Positions 22,531 to 31,454 of a DNA stretch of 64,000 nucleotides are shown piece by piece. How positions within the stretch are numbered: position 1 is the first letter of the stretch; each line of letters opens with the position of its first letter. The stretch lies in contig CANRAV010000011.1 in the NCBI GenBank assembly GCA_947628695.1, positions 1 through 64,000 on the forward strand, written 5' to 3'. The DNA is from an uncultured Clostridia bacterium. GTDB lineage: Bacteria; Bacillota; Clostridia; Oscillospirales; CAG-382. The position numbers and the translations under genes are program-made. A model generated the notes under the pieces. The model saw only the letters and a program-made list of their open reading frames with translations, ran no database searches and had not been told where the DNA came from.

Positions 22531-25041
22531 ATGAAAAAACTAATACCCGTCTTTTCGCTTATTCTGTGTTTGGCTTTGCTTCTTCCGGCATTCCCCGCGT
22601 CGGCGGCGACCCTGTCCGCCGGCGGTTACAGGACCGTGACCATGCAGGGCGCGAAGCTTGTCTCCGTGCACGCCGACCAGACCGTCGGCGGTTCCAACTG
22701 CACCTCCATGCAGGGCATGGCAGTGGGGGAGAAGTACATCTACACCGCCAAGCGCGACAGTAAGGACGCCTACGTTTCCATCGCGCGCACGGACGCCGAC
22801 ACCGGCGAGGTCGTGTACATGAAGTACTACGCGGACGACGCGGCAACTACCACTGCGGCCTTGGACGTCTGCGGCCACGCAAACGACATGCTGCTTGCCG
22901 AAGCGGGCGGGAACGAGTACCTCTTTGTCGCCACAAGCGCCAAGGGCGTTGCCTTCACAAGGCTCAGGGTTTCCGGCGACAGCCTCTATTTCGCCGGCTG
23001 CTTTGACTTTGTAAACACCAAAAGCTCGCAGATCTCCGCGTCAAGCGTCCGCCTTATCAAGCAGCAGGACGGCTATTTCTTCTTCCTTATTAAAAACGCC
23101 GAGACCTTCTATTACTGTAAGATAGCGGAGGACGACGCGGGCGGCACAAAGGCCGCACCCGCAAAGATAAAGTGCCACAAGCTTTTCACCATCGATAAGC
23201 GCAACGCCGTCTTCGCCAATGCGGACGGCACCTTCGGCACCGTCGACAACGTCGAGACCTACGTAAACCAGGGCTTCGGCTACAACCCGGAGGAGCAGGT
23301 TATCTACGTCCCCATGTTCAAGCCTGCCGGCTCGATAACCACAAACATAATCGTCACCTACTACGTCGGCGACGTGCTTAAGGACGAAAACCTAACGTTT
23401 TCCGGCAACAAGACGACCCTTATACATCCGACAAAGACCAATTTCTACCTCTATTCAAAGGACTTCAATGCCTCCTGCACCACTTTGGAGATAGAGTCTG
23501 CCGGCTTCAGAACGGGGCAGGGCGAGAACGGCGATCTCAGGCTGTACGTCAACGCAAACGCTGCTCCCGTCGCTTCCTACGAGGGCGTGTATGTGCTTGA
23601 CTACACAAGCGGTTCCGGCGACTTTACGCCCATGGTCGGCGACGACGCCGTCGTCTACACCGTTAAGTACGACGGAAACGGCGGTACCGACAGCGCCACC
23701 AACTCCAGCTCCGGCAACTACAAGATGAACGACACCGTTCATATCCGCGGTGTGGAGACTAAGCTTCGCCCCAACAAGTTCACAAAGTCGGGGTATCAGT
23801 TCTCCGGCTGGTACCTTACGAGGGAGTCGGACGGGAAGTGGCTTTACCTCGACGGCGACGGTGTGGCGAGGTGGTACCTCAAGGGCGAACAGCCCGTCTC
23901 CTCTCACCTTGCGCTTTACGGGGACAAGCAGGCCGTTTCCGACCTGACGGACACAGACGGCGATACCGTTACCTGTGTAGCCCAGTGGCTTCCCAACATG
24001 ACCATTGCACATTATTACTACATACGCTACGAGGCAAACGGCGGAGAGGGCGCTATGGACGACACCCGCGTCAGCTACGGCACGGAAACGGAGATAAGCA
24101 AAAACGCCTTTACAAGAGAGGGCTATGTCTTCACCGGCTGGACCGTGTACAGGAGCTCCGACGGCAGCCGGCTTTACAAAACCGCCGACCTCGGCGACAA
24201 ATGGGTTCCCGCTGGTGACGGTGCGGAGGGGCTTTTCCTCGGCGCAATTCCCGACGGCGGAACGGTTTACAACCTTTCGGAGACGAAGAGGGACCTTTTG
24301 ACCTTCTATGCGTCCTGGGCACGCGTAGAGGACGGCGTTTACCCCGAAACCGTCGAGGAGGGGACGGACTTCACCCTTGGCGGCAGGATACGCTCAGGCG
24401 CCGGCATTTACGCCGTAACCGCGGCAGTGAAGGACGAAGGCGGGAGAACCGTGGCTTCCTATACGGCAAACCCGTATGCAAACGAATTTGACCTTGCCGG
24501 GGCAAACGCGGGCATCGACTTCCCGTCCCTCAACTACGGCAGCTACACATACACCGTAAGCATACAGACCGCGGGAGACGCGCCCTCCGACGCATACACC
24601 CTGCTTGAAGCACCGTTCACGGTAAGCGAAAGCACAAATCCGCACATTGCGCTAACCAAAGAGGCTTGGGGCGACAGCCGCTACAGCCTGACCGAGCAGT
24701 ACTTTTCGGGCTTTGCGGCGGGCACAACGGCAAAGCAGCTGAAGGCGCTTTTCCGCTTCGACCCGGAGGTTAAGGACCAAAACGGCAAAGTCCTTGCGGA
24801 TACGGAGACGGTTTCCACCGGCTGCACCGTAAACGTTGCGGGCGACAGCCGCACGCTCTTGCTTCGCGGCGACGCAAACGGCGACGGGAAGGTCAACAAC
24901 ATCGACGCGTCCTTTGCCCTCAGGTGCGACGCCGGGCTTGAGAAGCCCGACGGCTTGCGGAAAACGGCGCTTGATTTAAACCTTGACGGGGAAGCGGACA
25001 ATTTGGACGCAGTCCTGATTCTTGCGGAAGACGCAAGGTAA
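22531..25041 (+). CDS. Secreted InlB-repeat protein with C-terminal dockerin
   Basis: An 836-aa secreted protein. Order: signal peptide (about 1-25); a large beta-rich N-terminal region (to about 365) with no family recognised; two Listeria-Bacteroides (InlB B-type) repeats, one with VKYDGNGGTDSATN and GYQFSGWYLTRESDGKW, the other with IRYEANGGEGAMDD and GYVFTGWTVYRSSDGSR; an Ig-like region; and a type-I dockerin (about 780-836). The first calcium loop is DANGDGKVNNIDA; the second, NLDGEADNLDA, has lost its first Asp. The dockerin should plug into a cohesin-like domain such as that at 9000-9995. GGGGGAG precedes the ATG. Confidence 0.87.
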   Translation: MKKLIPVFSLILCLALLLPAFPASAATLSAGGYRTVTMQGAKLVSVHADQTVGGSNCTSMQGMAVGEKYIYTAKRDSKDAYVSIARTDADTGEVVYMKYYADDAATTTAALDVCGHANDMLLAEAGGNEYLFVATSAKGVAFTRLRVSGDSLYFAGCFDFVNTKSSQISASSVRLIKQQDGYFFFLIKNAETFYYCKIAEDDAGGTKAAPAKIKCHKLFTIDKRNAVFANADGTFGTVDNVETYVNQGFGYNPEEQVIYVPMFKPAGSITTNIIVTYYVGDVLKDENLTFSGNKTTLIHPTKTNFYLYSKDFNASCTTLEIESAGFRTGQGENGDLRLYVNANAAPVASYEGVYVLDYTSGSGDFTPMVGDDAVVYTVKYDGNGGTDSATNSSSGNYKMNDTVHIRGVETKLRPNKFTKSGYQFSGWYLTRESDGKWLYLDGDGVARWYLKGEQPVSSHLALYGDKQAVSDLTDTDGDTVTCVAQWLPNMTIAHYYYIRYEANGGEGAMDDTRVSYGTETEISKNAFTREGYVFTGWTVYRSSDGSRLYKTADLGDKWVPAGDGAEGLFLGAIPDGGTVYNLSETKRDLLTFYASWARVEDGVYPETVEEGTDFTLGGRIRSGAGIYAVTAAVKDEGGRTVASYTANPYANEFDLAGANAGIDFPSLNYGSYTYTVSIQTAGDAPSDAYTLLEAPFTVSESTNPHIALTKEAWGDSRYSLTEQYFSGFAAGTTAKQLKALFRFDPEVKDQNGKVLADTETVSTGCTVNVAGDSRTLLLRGDANGDGKVNNIDASFALRCDAGLEKPDGLRKTALDLNLDGEADNLDAVLILAEDAR

Positions 25042-25052
25042 ACTAAGCACTT

Positions 25053-25082
25053 TGCGGGCGCCCTGCATACCGGGCGCCCGCA
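25053..25082. terminator. GC-rich hairpin after the dockerin gene
   Basis: An 11-bp perfect stem (TGCGGGCGCCC / GGGCGCCCGCA) with an 8-base loop, 11 bases after the stop codon. No T-run follows, so intrinsic termination is plausible but not certain. Confidence 0.55.
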
Positions 25083-25153
25083 CCCCATGGAAGGCGCAAA
25101 AAACGGCAGAATCAAAAAAAATAAAAAAATCCGAAAAAATTTCAAAAAAACTA

Positions 25154-25182
25154 TTGCAAAAAAAGAGATTCTGTGATATTAT
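25154..25182 (+). promoter_or_regulatory. Probable promoter of the tRNA cluster
   Basis: TTGCAA (25154-25159) and TATTAT (25177-25182) are 17 bases apart, with the first tRNA about 57 bases downstream. Confidence 0.65.
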
Positions 25183-25238
25183 AAGCAAGCGCTGATTTGA
25201 GGGGTGCGGCACAGACCCCTGTGTTGCGTGGCTTACAC

Positions 25239-25315
25239 GGTCCGGTAGTTCAGTTGGTTAGAACGCTAGCCTGTCACGCTAGAGGTCGTGGGTTCGAGTC
25301 CCATCCGGATCGCCA
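25239..25315 (+). tRNA. tRNA-Asp (GTC), first copy
   Basis: Acceptor GGTCCGG pairs with CCGGATC; anticodon loop CTGTCAC; T-loop GGTTCGAGTCC; encoded CCA. First gene of a seven-tRNA cluster. Confidence 0.96.
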
Positions 25316-25327
25316 AATTTTTCCTTT

Positions 25328-25403
25328 GCGGATTTAGCTCATTTGGTAGAGCGCGACCTTGCCAAGGTCGAGGTGGCGGGTTCGAACCCCGTAATCCGCT
25401 CCA
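25328..25403 (+). tRNA. tRNA-Gly (GCC), first copy
   Basis: Acceptor GCGGATT pairs with AATCCGC; anticodon loop TTGCCAA; T-loop GGTTCGAACCC; encoded CCA. Twelve bases after tRNA-Asp. Confidence 0.96.
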
Positions 25404-25442
25404 GCCCGTTTGGGCAAAGTGCGTTTCTAAGGAAGTAGGAAT

Positions 25443-25517
25443 GGCGCCATCGCCAAGCGGTAAGGCAAAGGTCTGCAAAACCTTTATTCCCCGGTTCGAT
25501 TCCGGGTGGCGCCTCCA
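25443..25517 (+). tRNA. tRNA-Cys (GCA)
   Basis: Acceptor GGCGCCA pairs with TGGCGCC; anticodon loop CTGCAAA; T-loop GGTTCGATTCC; encoded CCA. Confidence 0.96.
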
Positions 25518-25556
25518 AAGCTTTCTTTGCGGCGCTTGCATTTATTCCTTATAAAT

Positions 25557-25632
<76 letters not shown>

Positions 25633-25637
25633 TATAT

Positions 25638-25713
25638 GCTGATGTGGCACAGGCGGTAGCGCGCATCCTTGGTAAGGATGAGGTCATGGGTTCAATTCCC
25701 ATCATCAGCTCCA
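25638..25713 (+). tRNA. tRNA-Thr (GGT)
   Basis: Acceptor GCTGATG pairs with CATCAGC; anticodon loop TTGGTAA; T-loop GGTTCAATTCC; encoded CCA. Five bases after tRNA-Phe. Confidence 0.95.
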
Positions 25714-25716
25714 TAC

Positions 25717-25793
25717 GGTCCGGTAGTTCAGTTGGTTAGAACGCTAGCCTGTCACGCTAGAGGTCGTGGGTTCGAGTCCCATCCGGATCGCCA
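25717..25793 (+). tRNA. tRNA-Asp (GTC), second copy
   Basis: Identical to the copy at 25239-25315, in the duplicated block. It starts three bases after tRNA-Thr. Confidence 0.96.
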
Positions 25794-25805
25794 AATTTTT
25801 CCTTT

Positions 25806-25881
25806 GCGGATTTAGCTCATTTGGTAGAGCGCGACCTTGCCAAGGTCGAGGTGGCGGGTTCGAACCCCGTAATCCGCTCCA
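25806..25881 (+). tRNA. tRNA-Gly (GCC), second copy
   Basis: Identical to the copy at 25328-25403, with the same 12-base spacer after tRNA-Asp. Last tRNA before the cluster terminator. Confidence 0.96.
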
Positions 25882-25891
25882 AAAAGAAATA

Positions 25892-25925
25892 CCCCTCTTT
25901 TGCTTTTGCAAAAGAGGGGATTTTT
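25892..25925. terminator. Terminator of the tRNA cluster
   Basis: A perfect 12-bp stem (CCCCTCTTTTGC / GCAAAAGAGGGG) with a TTTT loop and a following ATTTTT run. On the minus strand it may also stop transcripts of the phage module that ends at 25963. Confidence 0.92.
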
Positions 25926-25962
25926 CGTGCACGGGGGGGCAAAAATCCCCCCTTTTCTATGT

Positions 25963-27459
25963 TTAGGTGATAAGCCAAAGCATGTCAAGCATCTTTTCGC
26001 GGTCCTTTTCCTTCATGTTCATGCCGTTCACGTATGTGCTTGTCTGCGCCCTTGCGTTGGCGCGTGCCTTGTACGAGGCCTGGTTGATTCCGGCACCGGA
26101 CGCCGTCTGCTTTATATAGCTCTCTCTGTAGTACTTTTGATAAGCGTAATAGGCAAGCTTAAGGTTTTCGCTTCTTGCCGTATCCACGTCGAATTCCGCA
26201 CCGAAGCCGTGGCTTCTCAGAACGCTCAAAACCTCGGTTGCGTAGCTTTTACTGTAGTCCGAAGACACTATAAGCCGCAAGAGCTCCTTGTAAATGCGGC
26301 TTTCCATGTAGTCGCTTCGTATTATTTTGTCGTCAGCGCCGCAGTTGTTCATAATGTCGTTTGCCACCTTTTCCGCGCTGTATTTCGGCGTGTTTCCGTC
26401 TTCGGTTTCGGTCTCTCCGGTTACGGTGCTTGACGTGCTGTTACGGTCGCTTCCGCCGCTGCTTTCATCGGATGAGTCTGTTTTTGACGAAGAATTCTTC
26501 TTTTCCTCAAGCTCCGACTTCCACTTTTCGCTGCTGTCGGCAAGCTCTGCCTGCCACTTTTCCTTATCGGCGGCAAGCTCTGCGTTCCATTTGTCCCTGC
26601 TGTTTTGTGCGTCGGTCATCCATTTATTGGCGTCGTTCGCAAGCTCCGATTTCCACCTGTCGGTTTCGTCCGCAAGCTCTGCGTTCCACTTTTGATTGTC
26701 GTTCGCAAGCTCCGACTGCCACCTGTCGCTGCTGTCCGCAAGCTCCGATTTCCATCTGTCGCTGCTGTCCGCAAGCTCTGATTTCCACCTGTCGCTGCTG
26801 TCCGCAAGCTCTGATTTCCACCTGTCGCTGTTGTCTGCAAGCTCTGCGTTCCACTTGTCCTTGTCGTTTGCAAGCTCGGACTGCCACCTGTCACTGCTGT
26901 CCGCAAGCTCGGACTGCCACCTGTCGCGGCTGTCCGCAAGCTCCGACTGCCACCTGTTCCGGTCGTTCAAAAGCTCTGCTTTCCACTGCTCGTCGTTTGC
27001 GGCAAGCTTCTCAAGCTCCCCAAGCCGGTTGTAAAGCCTGCTCTTGTCGGCTTCCATGGCGCTTGCCTTTTGCTTTCCAAGCTCCGTTTCAAGGGCAGAG
27101 AGATCTTTTTGGTTCTGCATATACAGGTCGTTTTTGCTCTTCATGGCTTCGTTTGCAAGGCTTGCAAGCGCGTTGTTCAAGGACACCGCCTGGTTTATGC
27201 GCAGTGCGGAGCTGTCCCCCGACCTTGCAAGTCCCCTTGCGGCAAGGTCCTCCTGCAGCGATTTTGTCTGCAGTGCATTGTTTCCTACCGCCTTTTGCAC
27301 CGAGCTTTTAAGCGATGCGTCGATGTTGGCGCCTCCGGCCTTGTACACGTTGTCAAGCCGCTTTTTCGCCTCGCCGTATATCGCAGAGTAAGCGCTGTCG
27401 TCGAAGCTGTAGTTTTTTATTTTGTCTTTTGTTTCGTCTATAAGTGCCTGATAGTTCAT
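25963..27459 (-). CDS. Phage structural protein with an 11-residue repeat
   Basis: Last gene of the head module, 498 aa. The N-terminus (about 1-160) is helical and includes LAARGLARSGDSSALRINQA, a pattern seen in minor structural proteins of Firmicutes phages. The centre (about 155-320) is some 15 tandem copies of an 11-residue unit like DSSDRWKSELA, with one tryptophan per unit. The period suits a hendecad coiled coil. An acidic Ser/Thr linker and a C-terminal helical domain (about 365-498) follow. Candidate roles are an ejection, plug or tail-tip protein. It has no enzymatic motif. Confidence 0.7.
   Translation of the reverse strand: MNYQALIDETKDKIKNYSFDDSAYSAIYGEAKKRLDNVYKAGGANIDASLKSSVQKAVGNNALQTKSLQEDLAARGLARSGDSSALRINQAVSLNNALASLANEAMKSKNDLYMQNQKDLSALETELGKQKASAMEADKSRLYNRLGELEKLAANDEQWKAELLNDRNRWQSELADSRDRWQSELADSSDRWQSELANDKDKWNAELADNSDRWKSELADSSDRWKSELADSSDRWKSELADSSDRWQSELANDNQKWNAELADETDRWKSELANDANKWMTDAQNSRDKWNAELAADKEKWQAELADSSEKWKSELEEKKNSSSKTDSSDESSGGSDRNSTSSTVTGETETEDGNTPKYSAEKVANDIMNNCGADDKIIRSDYMESRIYKELLRLIVSSDYSKSYATEVLSVLRSHGFGAEFDVDTARSENLKLAYYAYQKYYRESYIKQTASGAGINQASYKARANARAQTSTYVNGMNMKEKDREKMLDMLWLIT
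26511..26997 (-). repeat. 33-bp tandem coding repeat
   Basis: The DNA encoding the 11-residue repeats. Neighbouring units such as the GCAAGCTCTGATTTCCACCT blocks are nearly identical in DNA, so copy number can change by slippage or recombination without breaking the frame. Confidence 0.85.
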
Positions 27460-27477
27460 ATTGCTCCTTTCGCTTTG

Positions 27478-29193
27478 TCAATTCAAACGCTTCCCGCCGT
27501 CAAGCTGCTTGCCGAAAAGGTGAAGGTCGGCGACGGATATGCGGCTGCATTCCGTGGAAAAGTGCAGCTTTGCGGAAAAGAAGCGCTTAAAGTTCATCCT
27601 TGCAAATATTTTGCGGAAGCCTTCAACCTCCGTCTGCGGCGCGCTGAGGTTGGTAATGCTTACTCTCCCCGCAAGCTTGTTTCCGCTGCTTACCGTCAAG
27701 TCGCAGTAGATCTCGTCCTTTCCCTCAAAGGAAACTGATATGCCATTCAGCGATTTTACGGAATAAGGCGCCCCGAAGGTGCAGTAGGGCGTTTCGAACT
27801 CGGCAGTTATCGGGTACACGTCGTCGTTTGTGAACCTGTCGGAAAACAGGCACACTCTCCCGTCGCTCATCCCGAGGATAAGGTCGTCACCGCTTTCATA
27901 TATGGAGCAGAGGCTTTTTATGCTGTACGTGGTGAAGCAGTCAAGCGCGTAGCTGTAAACAAGCGTGCCATAGGAGGTGCAAAGCCAAAGCTCGCTTTTC
28001 GCCTTCCTTGCAAAAAGAAATATGCCGGTGCTGCTGCTTCCGAGCTTAGAAATAAACCCAACTGCGCGCTGTGATATGTTCTCGGCGCTTCTTTCGTCCG
28101 CAATTGCCGTCGACACCCATCGGTTAAGCCCGTCCCTGCACAGGGTAACAGGCGTGTTCTCGATAGAGCATCCCACTCCGGGGACTGTGTTCCCCTTTGA
28201 AGAGTGCAGCTCGTAAACCGGGAAGGAGGTGCGGCTTACTCCCGTGCTGTCCGTCTTAAGGTCGGCGTAGGTGAAGCAGGCGGAATCGTCAAAAAAGATA
28301 AGCAGCCTGTTGTAGCAGGGTATTAGAGAGGTCACGCTTTTTTCAAAGCTGTGGTATCCCAGCTCGGAAAAATATTCGCAGCTCGGTATACCGTCCGCAA
28401 GCTCCGAGCGATACACCCTGTCCGGGTATTCCGCACAGCCGTAAACAAACAGCCTGCTTTCAAACACAACGGCGTACCTGCAGCCGGTTATTATTTTTTT
28501 GCTTTCCTCCCCGCCGGAGGCGGTGTAGCAGATTTCCACGTTGTTTATGCCGTCCGTCGGCGCTGTATAAAAGGTGACGGTTCCGTTTGTCTTGTCGGAG
28601 GTGTATTTGCCTATAAGAAGCTCGCCGTTGACCTTGACGCTGTTTACAGCGGCAAGACCTTTTTCGGGAAGGGAAAAGACGGTGCTTTTGCCGTCCCCGT
28701 TGTAAAGAACCCTTCTTTTCTGCGTCAGCATATTCGGGCTTTCAAGCACGGTGCCCGCACCGTCGGAAGAGCAGCCCGTGGCAACGGTCGGCACGTAGCC
28801 CTCCACCTCTCCCACGTCCTCGCCGGTGCAGCGGTAAAGACCCCCGCCGAGGCAGTAGACCTTCCCGCCGAAGGAAAAGAACTTCATAACCGTGTCTTCG
28901 GTGTCCAAAAGCTTTGCAAAGCTTTCGCCCCCGTCCGTGGATTTGTAAACGGCTTTGCCGCACGCGGCAAGAATAGCCTCGCCTTCGTCCGTCTGCCCCT
29001 TCCACAGCGCGGTTATCGGTACGCCCTCCGCAATTTTGCAAAGGCTGCTGTATCCGCAGCGCTTTTCCAGGTGGCCGCTTTCGGTCACCCGCATGTTCAC
29101 AAGCTTCGGCAGGCTGCTTACAGAGGGCGAGCAGCCCGCACGCTCGTCCAACCCCTTAAAGCCGTTGGCGCTTAAAACAAAGTGCTTAGCCAT
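27478..29193 (-). CDS. Phage head-tail hub-like beta-propeller protein
   Basis: A 571-aa, beta-rich protein (DGGESFAKLLDTEDTVMKFF, GGKVYCLGGGLYRCTG and related blade-like stretches) with an N-terminal arm GFKGLDERAGCSPSVSSLPK. By position (after the small connector gene) and composition it resembles packaged-DNA stabilisation or hub proteins of podovirus heads such as P22 gp10, but no direct sequence signature proves it. It overlaps the upstream gene by 8 bases and precedes the repeat protein by 18. Confidence 0.6.
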   Translation of the reverse strand: MAKHFVLSANGFKGLDERAGCSPSVSSLPKLVNMRVTESGHLEKRCGYSSLCKIAEGVPITALWKGQTDEGEAILAACGKAVYKSTDGGESFAKLLDTEDTVMKFFSFGGKVYCLGGGLYRCTGEDVGEVEGYVPTVATGCSSDGAGTVLESPNMLTQKRRVLYNGDGKSTVFSLPEKGLAAVNSVKVNGELLIGKYTSDKTNGTVTFYTAPTDGINNVEICYTASGGEESKKIITGCRYAVVFESRLFVYGCAEYPDRVYRSELADGIPSCEYFSELGYHSFEKSVTSLIPCYNRLLIFFDDSACFTYADLKTDSTGVSRTSFPVYELHSSKGNTVPGVGCSIENTPVTLCRDGLNRWVSTAIADERSAENISQRAVGFISKLGSSSTGIFLFARKAKSELWLCTSYGTLVYSYALDCFTTYSIKSLCSIYESGDDLILGMSDGRVCLFSDRFTNDDVYPITAEFETPYCTFGAPYSVKSLNGISVSFEGKDEIYCDLTVSSGNKLAGRVSITNLSAPQTEVEGFRKIFARMNFKRFFSAKLHFSTECSRISVADLHLFGKQLDGGKRLN

Positions 29194-29581
29194 GGTACTT
29201 ATAGCGGTCCTCTATCCTGTGCGTGACGGCGGAGACCGTACTCCTGACGTTTTCAATACCCGCAAGGTACCTGGCGTACAGGCTGCGGCTTAGGTCCGGA
29301 TCCTCGTCGGCAACAAGCAGCGACGCAAGCCCGTAGGAAAGCACCCCGTACGCGAGAAGCTCATGACAGGCAACCTTGTCGTCCAGCGACGAGATCGGCA
29401 CGGAATGTGCACCGCGGTCGCGGCGAAGCAGGCGGTCTGTCTGCAGGGTTTCGGCAAGAAGTATGTTAAGCAGCGACGGAGAGCGCGACATGTAGTCTGC
29501 GCAGTCGGGGTTGTCGTTTCCGTTGCTGTTCTTGCAGGCAAGAAGCTGCACTGCAAGGTCGTAAATGTTTCGTCCGGTCAT
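29186..29581 (-). CDS. Putative phage head-tail connector/adaptor
   Basis: A helical protein of 131 aa starting MTGRNIYDLAVQLLACKN. Size, helical content and place between the coat region and the hub-like protein fit a connector that closes the portal. GGGAGG supports the ATG at 29581; a TTG 15 bases earlier is less likely because the ribosome site would lie inside the gene. No catalytic motif. Confidence 0.6.
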   Translation of the reverse strand: MTGRNIYDLAVQLLACKNSNGNDNPDCADYMSRSPSLLNILLAETLQTDRLLRRDRGAHSVPISSLDDKVACHELLAYGVLSYGLASLLVADEDPDLSRSLYARYLAGIENVRSTVSAVTHRIEDRYKYHG

Positions 29582-29646
29582 ATATTTTCCTCCCAAAAAC
29601 GGGGGCGCGAAAAAGCGCCCCCCGAAATAGCTCTGACAGATGAAAT

Positions 29647-30045
29647 TTACTTAGTCTCCACGGGCAGGAACTGCACCGCGTGCACCTTTACGCCGCCGGA
29701 AGAAAGGTTCTTCCCGGCGTCCGGCCTAAGCTCTATCTGCATCTTCCCTTCGTCGGAGATGCACTCCCTCGACTCGGCGTAGATAACGGCCTTTGACTTC
29801 GCCTTTACGGTGCCTATGTTTTCCTTGTATGTCTTGGGCTTGCCTCTTGACGGGGTGAAAACCGTGACCCTGTCCGTGTTTGCGGTGTTGTCCACTTCAA
29901 AATACCACTTGCCGTCGGCCGCGGATATTTCGGCCTCGAAAATCTCCCCACCTCCTGCCTGGTTGCTGGCCGCAGCCGTGTATTCGCTTGTGTCGGCAGC
30001 GCTGTCGCACTTGGTTACGGTAATGGTCTTAATTGCAGTTGTCAT
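29647..30045 (-). CDS. Putative head decoration or accessory protein
   Basis: A beta-rich 132-aa protein (GEIFEAEISAADGKWYFEVD; TDRVTVFTPSRGKPKTYKEN) directly after the major coat gene. Position and size fit a capsid decoration or stabilising protein. No family is recognised with certainty. Confidence 0.55.
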   Translation of the reverse strand: MTTAIKTITVTKCDSAADTSEYTAAASNQAGGGEIFEAEISAADGKWYFEVDNTANTDRVTVFTPSRGKPKTYKENIGTVKAKSKAVIYAESRECISDEGKMQIELRPDAGKNLSSGGVKVHAVQFLPVETK

Positions 30046-30064
30046 TTTTCATATCCTCCTCAAT

Positions 30065-30892
30065 TTATATGGTGTTTGCGCCGTCGCTTACGGGCTGGGC
30101 GACAAGCTCATCCGGACGTATAACCTTTGCACCGAAGACTATTCTGCCTCTTACGGCAGTGGCAAAGCTGTCTTCAAGTCTGTCTATGACCTGGGTTTCA
30201 AGCACCTGCTCGGCGTACGCAATGGCGCTGTAGGAGCCGGCAAGCAGCACGGTGTTGCCTTCGGAGTCCTTCGGCAGGTTGTTGGAAACGTAGATGTCGC
30301 AGCCAAGCTCGTCCGTAAAGCCGGTAGAGCCTGTGCCGTTCACGCCCTCGTTTACGGAGAACTTGATTCCCGCAAGCAAAAGCTTTGTCTTCACAAACGG
30401 GGGAACGACTATCCATATCCTGCCGTCGGGAACGTTCTTCTCCTCAAGTATCTGCTTCATCTCGGCAACGACCTGCAGGACGTTTGCAACGCTCACCTCG
30501 GTGGTACCAAGCTGGTTTCCGGCCTCGGGGTAAAGACCGAAGACGTAGGCGTCCACCTGGTTTTTCAGGTTGTAGGAAGCCCTCTTGGTCTGCGAGTCCT
30601 TAAGCCCTATGCTGCTTCTGAGGGCTTCAAGGTCCTTCACCTTAAAGGAAAAGGCCTTGTCCTGGTCGATGTAAAGCGTGGTCGCGCTGTCGTCTATGTC
30701 CTCGTAGGTGACAACGCCGTTGTAGTCGTAGACGGAAGGCTCGTTAAGCCCTATAAAGGTAACGCTGTCGCCCGCCTTCTTGATGTCGCCGGTGAAGTCC
30801 GTCTTGCAGACGGTGTTTGCAAGCAGGTTGTCTTCGTTTGTTCTGAGTATCTCTGCCGCAATAACTTTTTCAATGCTGTTGTTTGTAGCCAT
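30065..30892 (-). CDS. Major capsid protein
   Basis: A 275-aa coat protein with the pattern of P22/HK97-fold capsid proteins: an N-terminal helix ending at ILRTNEDNLLANTVCKTDF, GDIKKAGDSVTFIG, an E-loop-like stretch, GRIWIVVPPFVKTKLLLAG, and the late AYAEQVLETQVIDR. It lies after a scaffold-like gene and before accessory head genes, as in podo- and siphovirus head clusters. The reading frame is complete and has a good ribosome site. Confidence 0.85.
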   Translation of the reverse strand: MATNNSIEKVIAAEILRTNEDNLLANTVCKTDFTGDIKKAGDSVTFIGLNEPSVYDYNGVVTYEDIDDSATTLYIDQDKAFSFKVKDLEALRSSIGLKDSQTKRASYNLKNQVDAYVFGLYPEAGNQLGTTEVSVANVLQVVAEMKQILEEKNVPDGRIWIVVPPFVKTKLLLAGIKFSVNEGVNGTGSTGFTDELGCDIYVSNNLPKDSEGNTVLLAGSYSAIAYAEQVLETQVIDRLEDSFATAVRGRIVFGAKVIRPDELVAQPVSDGANTI

Positions 30893-30914
30893 AAAATTTC
30901 CTTTCTTTTAACGT

Positions 30915-31454
30915 TTACTGTATTTTCCACTTGGATATAGAGCGCAGGATTCTGGGGAAGTTCTTCTTCACGGCCGACGCCGACATGCCGTCCACCTCGT
31001 CCATGCTTATCTCCCCTTCGTCGGCGCCCTCGACGAATGCGGGAACGGCGTATTTGCTGTTCCTTTCGTTTACCTCCTCGGCGTAGGCGTTCCCGCCGCT
31101 GTTCTCAGCTGCAAAAAGCGCATAGGCGTAGGCAAGGGGTATTCCCCTTTCCACGTCCGCCCAAACGCTTTCCGGTATGCTTTCGGCATCCACGCCGGGG
31201 AATACGGTGCAAAAGCGCTTTATCTCTGCGGAAAGCGCGTTGTCCCTTTCCGCCTGTCTTTCGCTTTCGCGCCTTGCGGCCTTTTCGGCCCTGGCTGCCC
31301 TTACGTAATGCGTCGCCGCGTCGTTAAGGTCGCCGAGACTGCGCTCGAAAATGGCCTCGTTTTCGTTCATCAGCGCAGAAATAAGACTCTCCGTGCTTAT
31401 TCCCGCGTCCTCCGCCATATCGCTTATGGCGTTGTAAATTTGCTCCTTTGTCAT
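30915..31454 (-). CDS. Putative capsid scaffolding protein
   Basis: A 179-aa, acidic, helical protein. A charged central helix (RAARAEKAARRESERQAERD) and a basic C-terminus (KKNFPRILRSISKWKIQ) are typical of scaffolds, which bind coat protein through a basic end. Its ATG overlaps the portal stop (ATGA). Located between portal and coat genes, where scaffolds are expected. Confidence 0.7.
   Translation of the reverse strand: MTKEQIYNAISDMAEDAGISTESLISALMNENEAIFERSLGDLNDAATHYVRAARAEKAARRESERQAERDNALSAEIKRFCTVFPGVDAESIPESVWADVERGIPLAYAYALFAAENSGGNAYAEEVNERNSKYAVPAFVEGADEGEISMDEVDGMSASAVKKNFPRILRSISKWKIQ

Noticed and set aside
26361-27311. Repeats at 26511-26997 considered as a CRISPR array
   Set aside because: The 33-bp units are contiguous, with no unique spacers, and encode in-frame 11-residue protein repeats.
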